64,000 nt of DNA from Pantoea rwandensis (lineage in GTDB: Bacteria; Pseudomonadota; Gammaproteobacteria; Enterobacterales; Enterobacteriaceae), in NCBI RefSeq assembly GCF_002095475.1, contig NZ_MLFR01000019.1, forward strand, positions 1-64,000, in the 5' to 3' direction. A program made the translations under genes and the position numbers. This document shows, in pieces, positions 51,832 to 63,092 of this stretch (its first letter is position 1; every line of letters starts with the position of its first letter). Under the pieces are notes generated by a model that saw nothing but the letters and a program-made list of their open reading frames with translations, was not told where the DNA came from and ran no database searches.

Positions 51832-53679
51832 TCAGATAGACAGCTTGTTGATGCGTTTGCCGCCGTACACCAGGTTAACGATGGCACGGGTGCCGACGAT
51901 AGCGGTAAACATAGACGTCGCGATACCGATAGCGGTGGTGATCGCAAAGCCTTTGATAGAACCGGTACCGACCGCATAAAGAATGATAACTTTAATCAGC
52001 GTAGTGACGTTGGCATCGACGATACTGGAGAAGGCGCCTTTATAGCCTTCATGAATCGCCTGCTGTACCGAGCGTCCGTTACGCAGTTCTTCTTTAATAC
52101 GTTCGTTAATCAACACGTTGGCATCGACTGCAACCGCCAGCGTTAGCACGATACCGGCAATACCCGGCATGGTGAGCGTTGCGCCCGGCAGCAGTGACAT
52201 GATACCGACAATCAATACCAGGTTGCACAACAGTGCACTGGATGCAATCAGACCGAACTTCTTGTAGAACACCACCATAAACAGAATGGACGCGATCAGA
52301 CCCCACAAGCAGGCTTCGAGACCCTGTGTGATGTTCTGCTGACCCATGGTTGGACCAATGGTACGCTCTTCCACAATCTGAATTGGCGCAATCAACGCAC
52401 CGGCACGCAGCAACAGCGAAAGCTGACGCGCTTCGTTCGGGTTGTTAATACCGGTGATACGGAAGCTGTTACCGAGGCGCGACTGAATGTTCGCCACGTT
52501 AATCACTTGTTCCTGCTTCACCAGAATTGAACGGCCATTGGCGTCTTTCTTACCGCTGTCCTTGTACTCCACAAACAGGGTCGCCATCGCTTTACCGATG
52601 TTGTCCTTGGTGAAGTTAGACATGATGTTACCGCCCGCGCCATCCAGTGAAATGTTCACCTGTGGCTGGTTGTACTCATCCATGCTCGAGGTAGAGTCGG
52701 TAATATGGTCACCGGTCAGAATCACGCGCTTGTACAGCACCACTGGCTGGCCATCTTGCGATTGCTTGACTTCCGAATCACCCGGCACACGGCCGCTAGC
52801 GGCTGCGCTTGGATCAACGGTGGTATTAACCAAACGGAATTCCAGGGTTGCGGTTGCACCCAGAATCTCTTTGGCGCGCGCGGTATCCTGAATACCTGGC
52901 AACTCAACCACAATGCGGTCAGAACCCTGACGCTGCACTAATGGCTCGGCCACGCCAAGCTGGTTAACACGATTACGCAGGATATTGATGTTCTGCTGAA
53001 CCGCGTACTCACGTGCTTCGCTCAGACGCGCATCGGTCATCACCGCACGCAGCGTATCGCTGCCCACACTGGAGATCACCAAATCTTGATGACGCGGTGA
53101 CAAGTAGCTGATCGCCGCATCACGGCTGGCAGCGTCACGGAAACGCAGTTCCACACCGTAGTTAGCGATTTTGTTCACAGTGGTGTAAGGAATGCTTTTG
53201 TCGCGCAGGTCACTGCGCAGGCCGTCAGCATTCTGCTCTTGCAGTTTGCCCAGCGCGGTATCCATATCCACTTCCATCAGGAAGTGAACGCCGCCACGCA
53301 GATCAAGACCGAGTTTCATCGGCTGTGCGGCAAGCAGTGTCAGCCAACGTGGAGTGGCCGGTGCGAGGTTAAGTGCCACCACGTAGCCATCGCCTAACGC
53401 GCTAGTCAGGGTATCGCGCGCGCGCAGTTGCACATCCTGATTGTCAAAACGGGCCAGGATGGCACCATTTTCCAGAACGAGGGATTTGCTCTGAATATTG
53501 TCTTGTTTCAGTACATTCTGGATCTGATCCAACGTTTGCTCACTGGCGGCGCCACCGCGCGCACCAGTGATCTGAACGGCCGGATCCTCACCATAAAGGT
53601 TAGGAAGCGCATAGAGCAGGCCGACGATAATCACGACGACCAGCATGATGTACTTCCACAAAGGATAACGGTTTAACAC
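51832..53679 (-). CDS. secD: Protein translocase subunit SecD
   Basis: 615 residues, exactly the E. coli length. One N-terminal helix, a large periplasmic domain (P1 head and base, with [16 protein letters not shown]), and five further helices including the proton-relay Asp region ([14 protein letters not shown]). Middle gene of yajC-secD-secF. Confidence 0.98.
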   Translation of the reverse strand: MLNRYPLWKYIMLVVVIIVGLLYALPNLYGEDPAVQITGARGGAASEQTLDQIQNVLKQDNIQSKSLVLENGAILARFDNQDVQLRARDTLTSALGDGYVVALNLAPATPRWLTLLAAQPMKLGLDLRGGVHFLMEVDMDTALGKLQEQNADGLRSDLRDKSIPYTTVNKIANYGVELRFRDAASRDAAISYLSPRHQDLVISSVGSDTLRAVMTDARLSEAREYAVQQNINILRNRVNQLGVAEPLVQRQGSDRIVVELPGIQDTARAKEILGATATLEFRLVNTTVDPSAAASGRVPGDSEVKQSQDGQPVVLYKRVILTGDHITDSTSSMDEYNQPQVNISLDGAGGNIMSNFTKDNIGKAMATLFVEYKDSGKKDANGRSILVKQEQVINVANIQSRLGNSFRITGINNPNEARQLSLLLRAGALIAPIQIVEERTIGPTMGQQNITQGLEACLWGLIASILFMVVFYKKFGLIASSALLCNLVLIVGIMSLLPGATLTMPGIAGIVLTLAVAVDANVLINERIKEELRNGRSVQQAIHEGYKGAFSSIVDANVTTLIKVIILYAVGTGSIKGFAITTAIGIATSMFTAIVGTRAIVNLVYGGKRINKLSI

Positions 53680-53704
53680 GGCAGTTCCCTTCGGGAAGAA
53701 AAAA

Positions 53705-54037
53705 TTACAGCGCCTTCATAGTACCTTTCGGCAGAACGGCGGCCACGAAATCACGTTTAACAACTACTTCAGTGGTGTCGTTCAGGGCGATAGAAACATA
53801 GCCATTGTCAGCGACTTTGGTCACACGACCCACTAAGCCACCGCTGGTCAACACTTCATCACCTTTAGAGATGGAATCCATCAGCTTCTTGTGATCTTTT
53901 GAACGCTTCTGCTGCGGGCGCAGAATCATGAAATAGAAGATCAGACCAAACACCACCAGCATGATCACCAGAGAATAAGGACTTCCCTGAGACGGAGCGC
54001 CTGCTGCGGCAACGGCGTCAGAAATGAAAAAGCTCAT
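53705..54037 (-). CDS. yajC: Sec translocon accessory protein YajC
   Basis: 110 residues with one membrane helix ([20 protein letters not shown]) and a cytoplasmic tail ([20 protein letters not shown]). Associates with SecDF. 25 bases upstream of secD and 25 downstream of tgt. Confidence 0.97.
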   Translation of the reverse strand: MSFFISDAVAAAGAPSQGSPYSLVIMLVVFGLIFYFMILRPQQKRSKDHKKLMDSISKGDEVLTSGGLVGRVTKVADNGYVSIALNDTTEVVVKRDFVAAVLPKGTMKAL

Positions 54038-54062
54038 TAAATTTCCCTCATTGATAGAATTA

Positions 54063-56289
<2,227 letters not shown>

Positions 56290-56385
56290 GCATCACTTCT
56301 TTCAGGACTCAAAAAACAGGCGGCATAGTTTAGCGGAAAAGCGGGAAATTCTGAACAACTGGCTGCATTTCTGCGATTCGGCTTT

Positions 56386-56567
56386 TACACAAAATCATTC
56401 GAGGTACAGAACAAACTCGTTTGGCGTTGGAGATTAGCGCTGGCGCTGGACCGGAAGAGGTGAGAATCATGCGGCAAACGAGAGAAGCCCGATGAACCTG
56501 CTTTGTCAGTGATTCGAGTGAGCGAGAGCAGCCAATGCACATGTAACTTGAAGTATGACGTGTATAT
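56386..56567. repeat. ERIC element with internal insertion, next to acpH
   Basis: Begins acacaaaatcattcgaggta and ends cttgaagtatgacgtgtat. The core gagaagcccgatgaacctg ... cagtgattcgagtgagcgag matches ERIC. An insert of about 60 bp before cggcaaacgag resembles the one in the copy at 9171. Ends 9 bases before the acpH start codon and supplies its leader. Confidence 0.82.
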
Positions 56568-56575
56568 AATGCGCC

Positions 56576-57157
56576 ATGAACTTTCTTGCTCACCTTCACC
56601 TCGCACAGCTGGCTGACAGCTCCCTGCTGGGCAATTTGATGGCCGACTTCGTGCGCGGCAATGTGCAGTCACAATGGCCGGAAACGGTTGTGGCGGGCAT
56701 CGCCATGCATCGCCGCGTCGATGTTTTGACCGACAGCCTGCCGGAAGTGCGTGAAGCACGGCAATTTTTCCGTGCTGAAACGCGCCGTGTCGCACCGATT
56801 ACTCTTGACGTCATCTGGGATCACTTCCTTGCGCTGCATTGGGACCAACTGCATCCAGCACAATCCTTAGTGGACTTCACTTCGGCGGCCGAGCGGGAAA
56901 TCCTGCCGCAACTGCCTGGCACACCGGAAGGGTTCGTTGAGCTCAATGCCGTGATGTGGCGCGAGCGCTGGTTTGAGCACTATGCCGAGCCAACGCGATT
57001 GGCACGCGTGCTCAGTGGCATGGCGCACCGTCGTCCACGCTTAGTGGCACTGCGCGACTCTTATCAGGATTTCGTTGATCATTATCAGCAACTTGAGCCA
57101 CTGTTCTTCCAATTCTATCCACGCTTGATGAGTGCCGCCCGCGCGCAGCAGCTCTAA
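56576..57157 (+). CDS. acpH: Acyl carrier protein phosphodiesterase
   Basis: 193 residues, the family length. Removes 4'-phosphopantetheine from holo-ACP. HD-type metal site in [19 protein letters not shown] and [30 protein letters not shown] is strongly conserved. The start MNFLAHL is certain by homology, yet no Shine-Dalgarno precedes it and TATAAT lies only five bases upstream, within the end of an ERIC element. Confidence 0.95.
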   Translation: MNFLAHLHLAQLADSSLLGNLMADFVRGNVQSQWPETVVAGIAMHRRVDVLTDSLPEVREARQFFRAETRRVAPITLDVIWDHFLALHWDQLHPAQSLVDFTSAAEREILPQLPGTPEGFVELNAVMWRERWFEHYAEPTRLARVLSGMAHRRPRLVALRDSYQDFVDHYQQLEPLFFQFYPRLMSAARAQQL

Positions 57158-57196
57158 TCCTTTTTTTTCACAATCCCTGCATTTGCCCCTCTTGCC

Positions 57197-57216
57197 AGCC
57201 GCAGCCATCTGCGGCT
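57197..57216 (+). terminator. Weak hairpin after acpH
   Basis: AGCCGCA-gccatc-TGCGGCT, about 40 bases past the acpH stop, without a T-run immediately after. Possible terminator. Confidence 0.35.
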
Positions 57217-57319
57217 TAATGAAACCTTTCTTAACTTTTGTTAAGTGGGTCACACCGCCAGGTCGCCTTTTTCGGTGTTTTTTGTCACTTCGTTTGCCAG
57301 AAAATGATAAGAGGGAAAG

Positions 57320-58129
57320 ATGTCATCAGCCACGCTAACCGAACTTGACGCGCGTTATCACTTTGCATGTGATGTCGCAAAGACTGCCGCCAGCCGGGCT
57401 TTATCTTGGTATCAGCAGCGTCACCAACTGGTTATTGAGCATAAAAAGGATTTGCAGGATGTGGTCAGCGAAGCGGATCGCAACGTTGAAGAACTGGTTA
57501 AACATCTGATTAGTGAACGCTTTCCCGAAGATGCGGTGCTCGGTGAAGAGAGTGGCGGAGAAACCGCCGGTGCACGATTTATCTGGGTGATTGATCCCAT
57601 TGATGGCACCAGCAGTTTCCTAAATGGACTGCATAACTGGTGTGTCTCCCTCGCGATTGTCTGTGAAGATGAGCCGGTGATCGGCGTGGTGTGCGATCCT
57701 AATCACCATGAAACCTTCCACGCCTGCCGTGGCAAAGGTGCCTGGGTCAATGAAAAACGGATTCAGGCACATAGTGCTCAGCACCTCAATCAAGGTGTGC
57801 TCGGCTTGAGCAGCTCAAACAGTCAGCCAGTTGAACCTTTGACGGCCTTTATTGGTGGCTTGCTCTCGCAGGGCGGCATGTTTATCCGCAATGGTTCCGG
57901 CGCGTTGATGAGCGCATGGGCGGCGGCAGGCCGGCTAATAGGCTATTACGAAGCGCACATGAATCCCTGGGATGGTTTACCGGGGATCGTGCTAATGCGT
58001 GAGGCGGGTGGCCGCACCAATGACTACCTCAGCAATAACGGACTACAAAGGGGTAATCCGGTGCTGCTGGCGAATAACGTGATCTATCCACAACTCCAAG
58101 CCCTGTTACCCGACCATCTTCCACTGTGA
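57320..58129 (+). CDS. Inositol-monophosphatase family enzyme
   Basis: 269 residues of the SuhB/HisN/IMPase superfamily. Metal ligands Glu76-Glu77 (GEES), Asp92 and Asp95 (DPIDGTSS) and Asp218 (NPWDG) are all present. Not suhB itself by sequence. Cytoplasmic by lack of signal. Its stop overlaps the next start as GTGA, so it is coupled to the phytase-type phosphatase. Substrate could be inositol monophosphate, histidinol phosphate or another phosphoester; the neighbour favours inositol phosphate. SD AGAGGGAAAG precedes the ATG. Confidence 0.85.
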   Translation: MSSATLTELDARYHFACDVAKTAASRALSWYQQRHQLVIEHKKDLQDVVSEADRNVEELVKHLISERFPEDAVLGEESGGETAGARFIWVIDPIDGTSSFLNGLHNWCVSLAIVCEDEPVIGVVCDPNHHETFHACRGKGAWVNEKRIQAHSAQHLNQGVLGLSSSNSQPVEPLTAFIGGLLSQGGMFIRNGSGALMSAWAAAGRLIGYYEAHMNPWDGLPGIVLMREAGGRTNDYLSNNGLQRGNPVLLANNVIYPQLQALLPDHLPL

Positions 58130-59367
58130 AAGCAGCGCTCTCACTCCTGATACTGCTGGCATGCTCTGCCATGCCAGCGCATGCAGAAGATCATTATCAG
58201 CTGGAAAAAGTGGTAGAAATCAGCCGTCATGGCATACGTCCACCGACGCCGGGCAACCGTAAAGAGATAGAAGCGGCCACTGAACGCCCTTGGCCGCGCT
58301 GGCATACCGCCGATGGAGAACTCACCGCCCATGGCTACGCGGCCGTGGTCAATAAAGGTCGCAGGGAGGGGGATCACTATCGTCAACTCGGCCTACTCTC
58401 GCCAGGTTGCCCAGATAAGCAACAGATTTATGTGCGCGCCAGCCCAATGCAACGGACGCGGGCGACGGCGGATGCACTGGTGACCGGTGCTTTTGCTGGC
58501 TGTAACCTGACCATTCATCACGTTGCAGACGAAAATGATCCCCTGTTCCAGAGTGAGAAATTCGCTTTTGCTCAAGTCGATCCGGCTAAAGAGTATGCTG
58601 CAATTGCCAATAAAGCGGGCGATCTCGCCGCGCTGCAGCAACGTTTGCAACCCGCCATCCAGCAGTTGAAGCAAGCCGTTTGCGCCACTCACTGCCCCTT
58701 TTTTGATCGCCCATGGCAGCTTAAGCAAACGAAAAGCGGCAGCACCTATGTGCAGGGATTAAGCGTACTGGCGAGTATGGTGGAAACACTGCGTCTTGGC
58801 TGGAACGAACACCTGCCCTCCCCTCAACTTGCCTGGGGCAATATCACATCATCCGCGCAAATTAGCGCATTGCTGCCGCTGCTGACGGCCAATTACGATC
58901 TCAGCAACGATGTTTTTTATATTGCCCAGAAGCGCGGCTCCATTTTGCTGGATGCCGTGGTGAAAAGCCTGCAAGACAGCCCTGACACGCCAAATACCCG
59001 CTGGTTACTGTTGGTGGCGCATGACACCAACATCGCGATGGTGCGCACACTGATGCCGTTCAACTGGCAATTGCCAGGCTATTCACGAGGGAACATTCCG
59101 CCGGGCAGCAGTCTGGTGTTTGAGCGCTGGCGCGATACGCAAACCGGAACGCGTTACCTGCACATCTACTTTCAGGCGCAAAGTCTCGACGAATTACGTT
59201 TGTTGACGCCCATCACTGACACGCATCCGCTGTTACGCGAGGAGTGGCATCAGAAAGATTGTCGAACTACCTCGGTGGGCATGCTTTGTCCTTATCATTC
59301 GACCTTGCAGCAATTCAGTGCCGCCATTGATCGCAGCGCGCTCAGCCAGGTTAGCTACCCTCAATAG
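58126..59367 (+). CDS. Periplasmic histidine acid phosphatase, AppA/phytase type
   Basis: 413 residues. Signal peptide MKAALSLLILLACSAMPAHA with cleavage before EDHY. The active-site motif RHGIRPP (residues 34-40, phosphohistidine 35) and the HDTN proton-donor motif (299-302) are those of phytase-type enzymes; E. coli Agp has HDSN. Several cysteines suit periplasmic disulfides. Overall resemblance to AppA is clear (PGSSLVFERW, WPRWHTADGELT). Starts with GTG, overlapping the previous stop. Likely hydrolyses phytate or other organic phosphates. Glucose-1-phosphatase is the alternative. Confidence 0.85.
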   Translation: MKAALSLLILLACSAMPAHAEDHYQLEKVVEISRHGIRPPTPGNRKEIEAATERPWPRWHTADGELTAHGYAAVVNKGRREGDHYRQLGLLSPGCPDKQQIYVRASPMQRTRATADALVTGAFAGCNLTIHHVADENDPLFQSEKFAFAQVDPAKEYAAIANKAGDLAALQQRLQPAIQQLKQAVCATHCPFFDRPWQLKQTKSGSTYVQGLSVLASMVETLRLGWNEHLPSPQLAWGNITSSAQISALLPLLTANYDLSNDVFYIAQKRGSILLDAVVKSLQDSPDTPNTRWLLLVAHDTNIAMVRTLMPFNWQLPGYSRGNIPPGSSLVFERWRDTQTGTRYLHIYFQAQSLDELRLLTPITDTHPLLREEWHQKDCRTTSVGMLCPYHSTLQQFSAAIDRSALSQVSYPQ

Positions 59368-59390
59368 CCATAGCCGGATTCATTATTGAT

Positions 59391-59405
59391 GCTAAATCAT
59401 TTAGC
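59391..59405. other. GCTAAAT-c-ATTTAGC palindrome
   Basis: Perfect 7-bp inverted repeat 24 bases past the phosphatase stop. Possible operator or weak terminator. The remaining 59406-59636 region is AT-rich, with no recognisable site. Confidence 0.3.
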
Positions 59406-59636
59406 TTGAACGATTCAGCGACACAACACTTATTTCCAGCCGAACCTGCGATTATTCTAATTTTTCCTGGTCATGATGTTTCCGCGCCGAAAACGCGTAT
59501 CCTGACAGCGTCAATCATCCCTTAGAAATACCCCTTTTTCTCCTTTGTCACTTTTTTCGGCGACAGGACGCGCCGATTTATTTTTAGCACCAGCTATAAC
59601 TGGAAAAAAATAAACATTCACTTTTGGGTTTTAAAT

Positions 59637-61589
59637 ATGACTGCGAATATTCCCCACCGCTATCGTGCGGATATCGACGGCCTGCGCGCCGTTGCCATTC
59701 TTTTGGTTGTGCTTTTCCATTCAGGCGTCACTGCGCTACAAGGCGGTTTCATTGGCGTCGACTTATTCTTTGTTATATCCGGCTTCCTGATTGGTGGCAT
59801 TATTAGCAAGGAAATTGCCGAGAAACGTTTCTCGTTTTACCAATTCTATTTACGCCGTATTCGCCGCATTGCTCCCGCACTCTTTTTCATGATGACGATA
59901 TTATTGGCGCTCGGTTTTATTTTGCTATCGCCTTTGGAATTCAGCCAGTTGGCAAAATATAGCGTGGCAGTATTTATCTCTGTACCCAATATGTTATTGC
60001 TGAAAAGTGGCGACTATTTCAGTACCGATTCCGATCTCAATCCACTGTTAATGACCTGGTCATTAGGCATTGAGGAGCAATTCTATATTGTGCTGCCTTT
60101 TATTTTGCTGCTGGCAGTGCGACTGCGGCGATCCATGGTCAGCGTGGTATTAACCATCAGTGTGGTTTCCTTCGTCGCCTGTATCTGGCTGACCTCAATT
60201 GACAGCACTCAAGCCTTTTATCTGCTGCCCACGCGTGCGTGGGAGCTTGGCGCGGGTGTGCTGCTGGCATTATGGAAACCACAGCCTGTTACTGGCCGGG
60301 CTGCCAGCCTGATGAATCTCTTGGGTTGGCTGTTGATTATCGCCTCTAGCGTGCTGATCAGCAGTGATGACCGTTTTCCTGGCTGGGTGGCTATCATCCC
60401 GGTTGTGGCTGGTTGCTTAATGATCGGCGCGCGTAGTGAACTCAATCAGTTACTGCTGGAAAACTCGCTGATGCGCTTTATCGGCAAAATCTCTTACTCG
60501 TGGTATCTGTGGCACTGGCCGCTGTTGAGTCTTGCCCGCATTTGTAGTGACAATCCACTGACCGTTTGGCAAGGGCTGTTGATTAGCACCTTCGCGCTTG
60601 GTATCGCGTGGATCTCCTGGCGCTTCGTTGAACAGCCCTTCCGCCAGGCACGCGCGGGCACGCGTTGGGTCATTCCCGGTTACTGCGCCTCGTCATTGTT
60701 AGCAGCGGGCGCGATGGTGTTGCTGTGGCAAACAGGGGGGATGAAGTCACGGGTCAGTGAGCTGGTGGTCAATGCCGATAGCTGGAAAATCTCGGCACAG
60801 CGTAACCCTTGCCTTCTCAGCTACGGTGCCAACCTGCCTTCACGAGATACCGAGTGTCAACCCAACACCAGCCGTCCGGGTATTGCCCTGATTGGTGACA
60901 GCCACGCTGCCGCACTCCGCGCGTCGGTATCCGGCTACGCCTTGCGACAAGATAAACCGCTGTACCAACTCACCAAAGCGTCTTGCCCCTTCCTGATTGG
61001 CGCGACCCGCGTGGTGAACCAGGTACCCAATCACGCGCAGCAGTGCATCACCTTTAACCAGAAGGTGTTGCAAATGGTGATGAGCGACAAGATTGATGAA
61101 GTGGTCATCAGCGCCTATTGGGCCTCTGGCATGAGCCTGTTACCCGGCGCGGGCTACCGTGAAATCGGCCATCCCGAGAAGAGCAACCTGGAAGCACTGC
61201 AAGCGGGGATGGACCGGGTGATCGCGCAGTTAAAACAAGCAGGTAAAAAAGTGACGGTGATTGAGGATGCGCCATCGGTGGATGTCGATCCGTTGCGTTA
61301 CAGTAATAACCGCAATATGCCGATTCGTCGTGAACTGAGTGCCTGGCTGGGCAAGTGGGAAGCGCCGCCGCTGTTAAGCGAACGCACCATACTGTTCCAG
61401 TTCCCAGAAGAAGCGGTGGAGAAGTTGTTGCAAGCCTACAAGCAGCAAGGCGTGCGTGTACTGTCTCTGAGGGAAAATCTGTGTAATCAACAGGGATGCA
61501 TGATCACCAGCGAAGGATTACCACTCTACTACGACAATAACCACTTGAGCCCAGCGGGCGGTGATATCGCGTTAGGGAAGAACTGGTAG
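59637..61589 (+). CDS. OafA/YrhL-type acyltransferase with SGNH domain
   Basis: 650 residues. N-terminal acyltransferase-3 membrane domain, about ten helices (1-370), with the conserved RADIDGLRAVAI and the His in LFHSGV; then a periplasmic SGNH esterase-like domain with GDSHAAALR near residue 420 and the Asp/His pair in DNNHLS near 633-636. Such proteins O-acetylate lipopolysaccharide, O-antigen or other surface sugars. Single gene, convergent with proY; not part of the E. coli locus. Confidence 0.88.
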   Translation: MTANIPHRYRADIDGLRAVAILLVVLFHSGVTALQGGFIGVDLFFVISGFLIGGIISKEIAEKRFSFYQFYLRRIRRIAPALFFMMTILLALGFILLSPLEFSQLAKYSVAVFISVPNMLLLKSGDYFSTDSDLNPLLMTWSLGIEEQFYIVLPFILLLAVRLRRSMVSVVLTISVVSFVACIWLTSIDSTQAFYLLPTRAWELGAGVLLALWKPQPVTGRAASLMNLLGWLLIIASSVLISSDDRFPGWVAIIPVVAGCLMIGARSELNQLLLENSLMRFIGKISYSWYLWHWPLLSLARICSDNPLTVWQGLLISTFALGIAWISWRFVEQPFRQARAGTRWVIPGYCASSLLAAGAMVLLWQTGGMKSRVSELVVNADSWKISAQRNPCLLSYGANLPSRDTECQPNTSRPGIALIGDSHAAALRASVSGYALRQDKPLYQLTKASCPFLIGATRVVNQVPNHAQQCITFNQKVLQMVMSDKIDEVVISAYWASGMSLLPGAGYREIGHPEKSNLEALQAGMDRVIAQLKQAGKKVTVIEDAPSVDVDPLRYSNNRNMPIRRELSAWLGKWEAPPLLSERTILFQFPEEAVEKLLQAYKQQGVRVLSLRENLCNQQGCMITSEGLPLYYDNNHLSPAGGDIALGKNW

Positions 61590-61599
61590 AGGTATCACA

Positions 61600-61661
61600 C
61601 GCGCAATAAATAGCGCCGCTACAACGTCATACTGGATTGTAGCGGCACGATTTATCGTACG
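61600..61661. repeat. Inverted pair of GTAG-type REP elements
   Basis: Left arm cgcgcaataaatagcgccgc (minus-strand REP, GTAGCGGCGC...) and right arm starting TGTAGCGGCACGATTTATCG (plus-strand REP) can pair over about 19 of 24 positions. Same subfamily as the 45069 array. Lies between convergent genes and may serve as terminator. Confidence 0.78.
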
Positions 61662-61669
61662 ATGTTGAA

Positions 61670-63025
61670 TTAGCCTTTACGCTTTTTCGCCAGCGGCCAG
61701 GCCAGCAACAACAGCAGGATCCACGCGAAGCCCGCGTACAGTGACACGCGCGTATCCGGGAAATAACCAATCAGCGCAATGATAAACACCAGAAACGCCA
61801 CGCCGACCCAAGCCGTTGCGCTGCCGCCGGGTAATGCAAACTGCAATTTACCGGCTTCCTGCGCACCAATTTTGCGGCGGAAGGCAATCTGCGATAGCAG
61901 GATCATAATCCATACCCAAACGGTGGCGAAGGTGGCCAGTGAGGCAATCACCAGGAACACTTTTTCCGGCATCAGGTAGTTGAGATACACCGCCATCAAC
62001 AGCGCGACCATCATGACAACCACCGTCACCCACGGGGCGCCGCGATCGCTGGTATTAGTGAACACTTTTGGCGCATGGCCCTGCTGCGCCATGCCGTGCA
62101 GCATACGGCCCACGCCAAACACATCGCTGTTAATCGCTGACAGAGACGCGGTGATCACCACAAAGTTGAGAAGCGAAGCCGCCGCCGCAATACCAAGGTG
62201 CTGGAAGGTCAAGACAAACGGACTGCCCTGCGTACCCACCTGGTTCCATGGATAGATCGACATGATGACAAACAGCGTACCCACATAGAACACCAAAATG
62301 CGTAGCGGTACGGAATTGATAGCGCGAGGAATCGACTTTGCAGGATCTTCCGCTTCACCGGCGGTGATACCGATAATTTCAATGCCGCCATACGCAAACA
62401 TCACCATCTGCAGGGAGAGCAGCATGCCCACAATGCCATGGGCAAAGAAGCCGCCATTAGACCAAAGATTATGAATGCCGGTTGGCTGGCCGCCGTTGCC
62501 GATACCCCAAAAGATGATACCGAAACCGGCAAGAATCATGATGATGATGGTGGCGACTTTGAAGAAGGAGAACCAAAACTCCACTTCACCAAACACCTTC
62601 ACGCTCATCAGGTTAATGCCGCCGATGATCAACACCACGCTCAATACCCAAATCCAGTGCGGTACTTCGGGGAACCATACGCCCATGTAGATACCAAACG
62701 CGGTCACGTCGGCAATCGCCACAATCAGGATTTCAAAACAGTAGGTCCAGCCGGTGATGTATCCCGCCAATGGGCCAAGATAATCCTGCGCATAGCGCGA
62801 GAATGAACTGGCCTGGGGATTATTTACCGACATCTCACCCAGCGCGCGCATGATGATATACGCAATCGCACCGCCGATGATGTAAGCCAGCAATACGCTG
62901 GGCCCCGCCATTTTGATAGCATCAGCCGAGCCGTAAAACAGCCCGGTACCGATTGCCGATCCCAGCGCCATAAAACGGATGTGGCGCGTGCTCAGTCCGC
63001 GTTTGAGCTTGTTGGTTTCTTGCAT
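61670..63025 (-). CDS. proY: Proline-type amino acid permease ProY
   Basis: 451 residues of the amino acid-polyamine-organocation family, twelve membrane helices. The N-terminus has the GABA-permease-type motif [20 protein letters not shown], and KRGL precedes it as in ProY. Linked to brnQ as in E. coli, 67 bases downstream. Substrate specificity (proline or histidine) is not proven by sequence. Confidence 0.92.
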   Translation of the reverse strand: MQETNKLKRGLSTRHIRFMALGSAIGTGLFYGSADAIKMAGPSVLLAYIIGGAIAYIIMRALGEMSVNNPQASSFSRYAQDYLGPLAGYITGWTYCFEILIVAIADVTAFGIYMGVWFPEVPHWIWVLSVVLIIGGINLMSVKVFGEVEFWFSFFKVATIIIMILAGFGIIFWGIGNGGQPTGIHNLWSNGGFFAHGIVGMLLSLQMVMFAYGGIEIIGITAGEAEDPAKSIPRAINSVPLRILVFYVGTLFVIMSIYPWNQVGTQGSPFVLTFQHLGIAAAASLLNFVVITASLSAINSDVFGVGRMLHGMAQQGHAPKVFTNTSDRGAPWVTVVVMMVALLMAVYLNYLMPEKVFLVIASLATFATVWVWIMILLSQIAFRRKIGAQEAGKLQFALPGGSATAWVGVAFLVFIIALIGYFPDTRVSLYAGFAWILLLLLAWPLAKKRKG

Positions 63026-63046
63026 AACCGCCTGTACCTTGAAAAT

Positions 63047-63072
63047 GAAAAACCACGGGCAAGCCCGTGGTT
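63047..63072 (-). terminator. Hairpin between brnQ and proY
   Basis: AACCACGGGC-tt-GCCCGTGGTT followed by TTT on the minus strand. Suggests brnQ transcription at least partly ends here. Confidence 0.85.
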
Positions 63073-63092
63073 GAAATTAACAGCAATGTTGC

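Noticed and set aside
57270-57310. Pho box before the IMPase-phosphatase pair
   Set aside because: TTGTCAC and TTTGCCA at 11-bp spacing match the CTGTCAT units only partly; too weak to list as a site.
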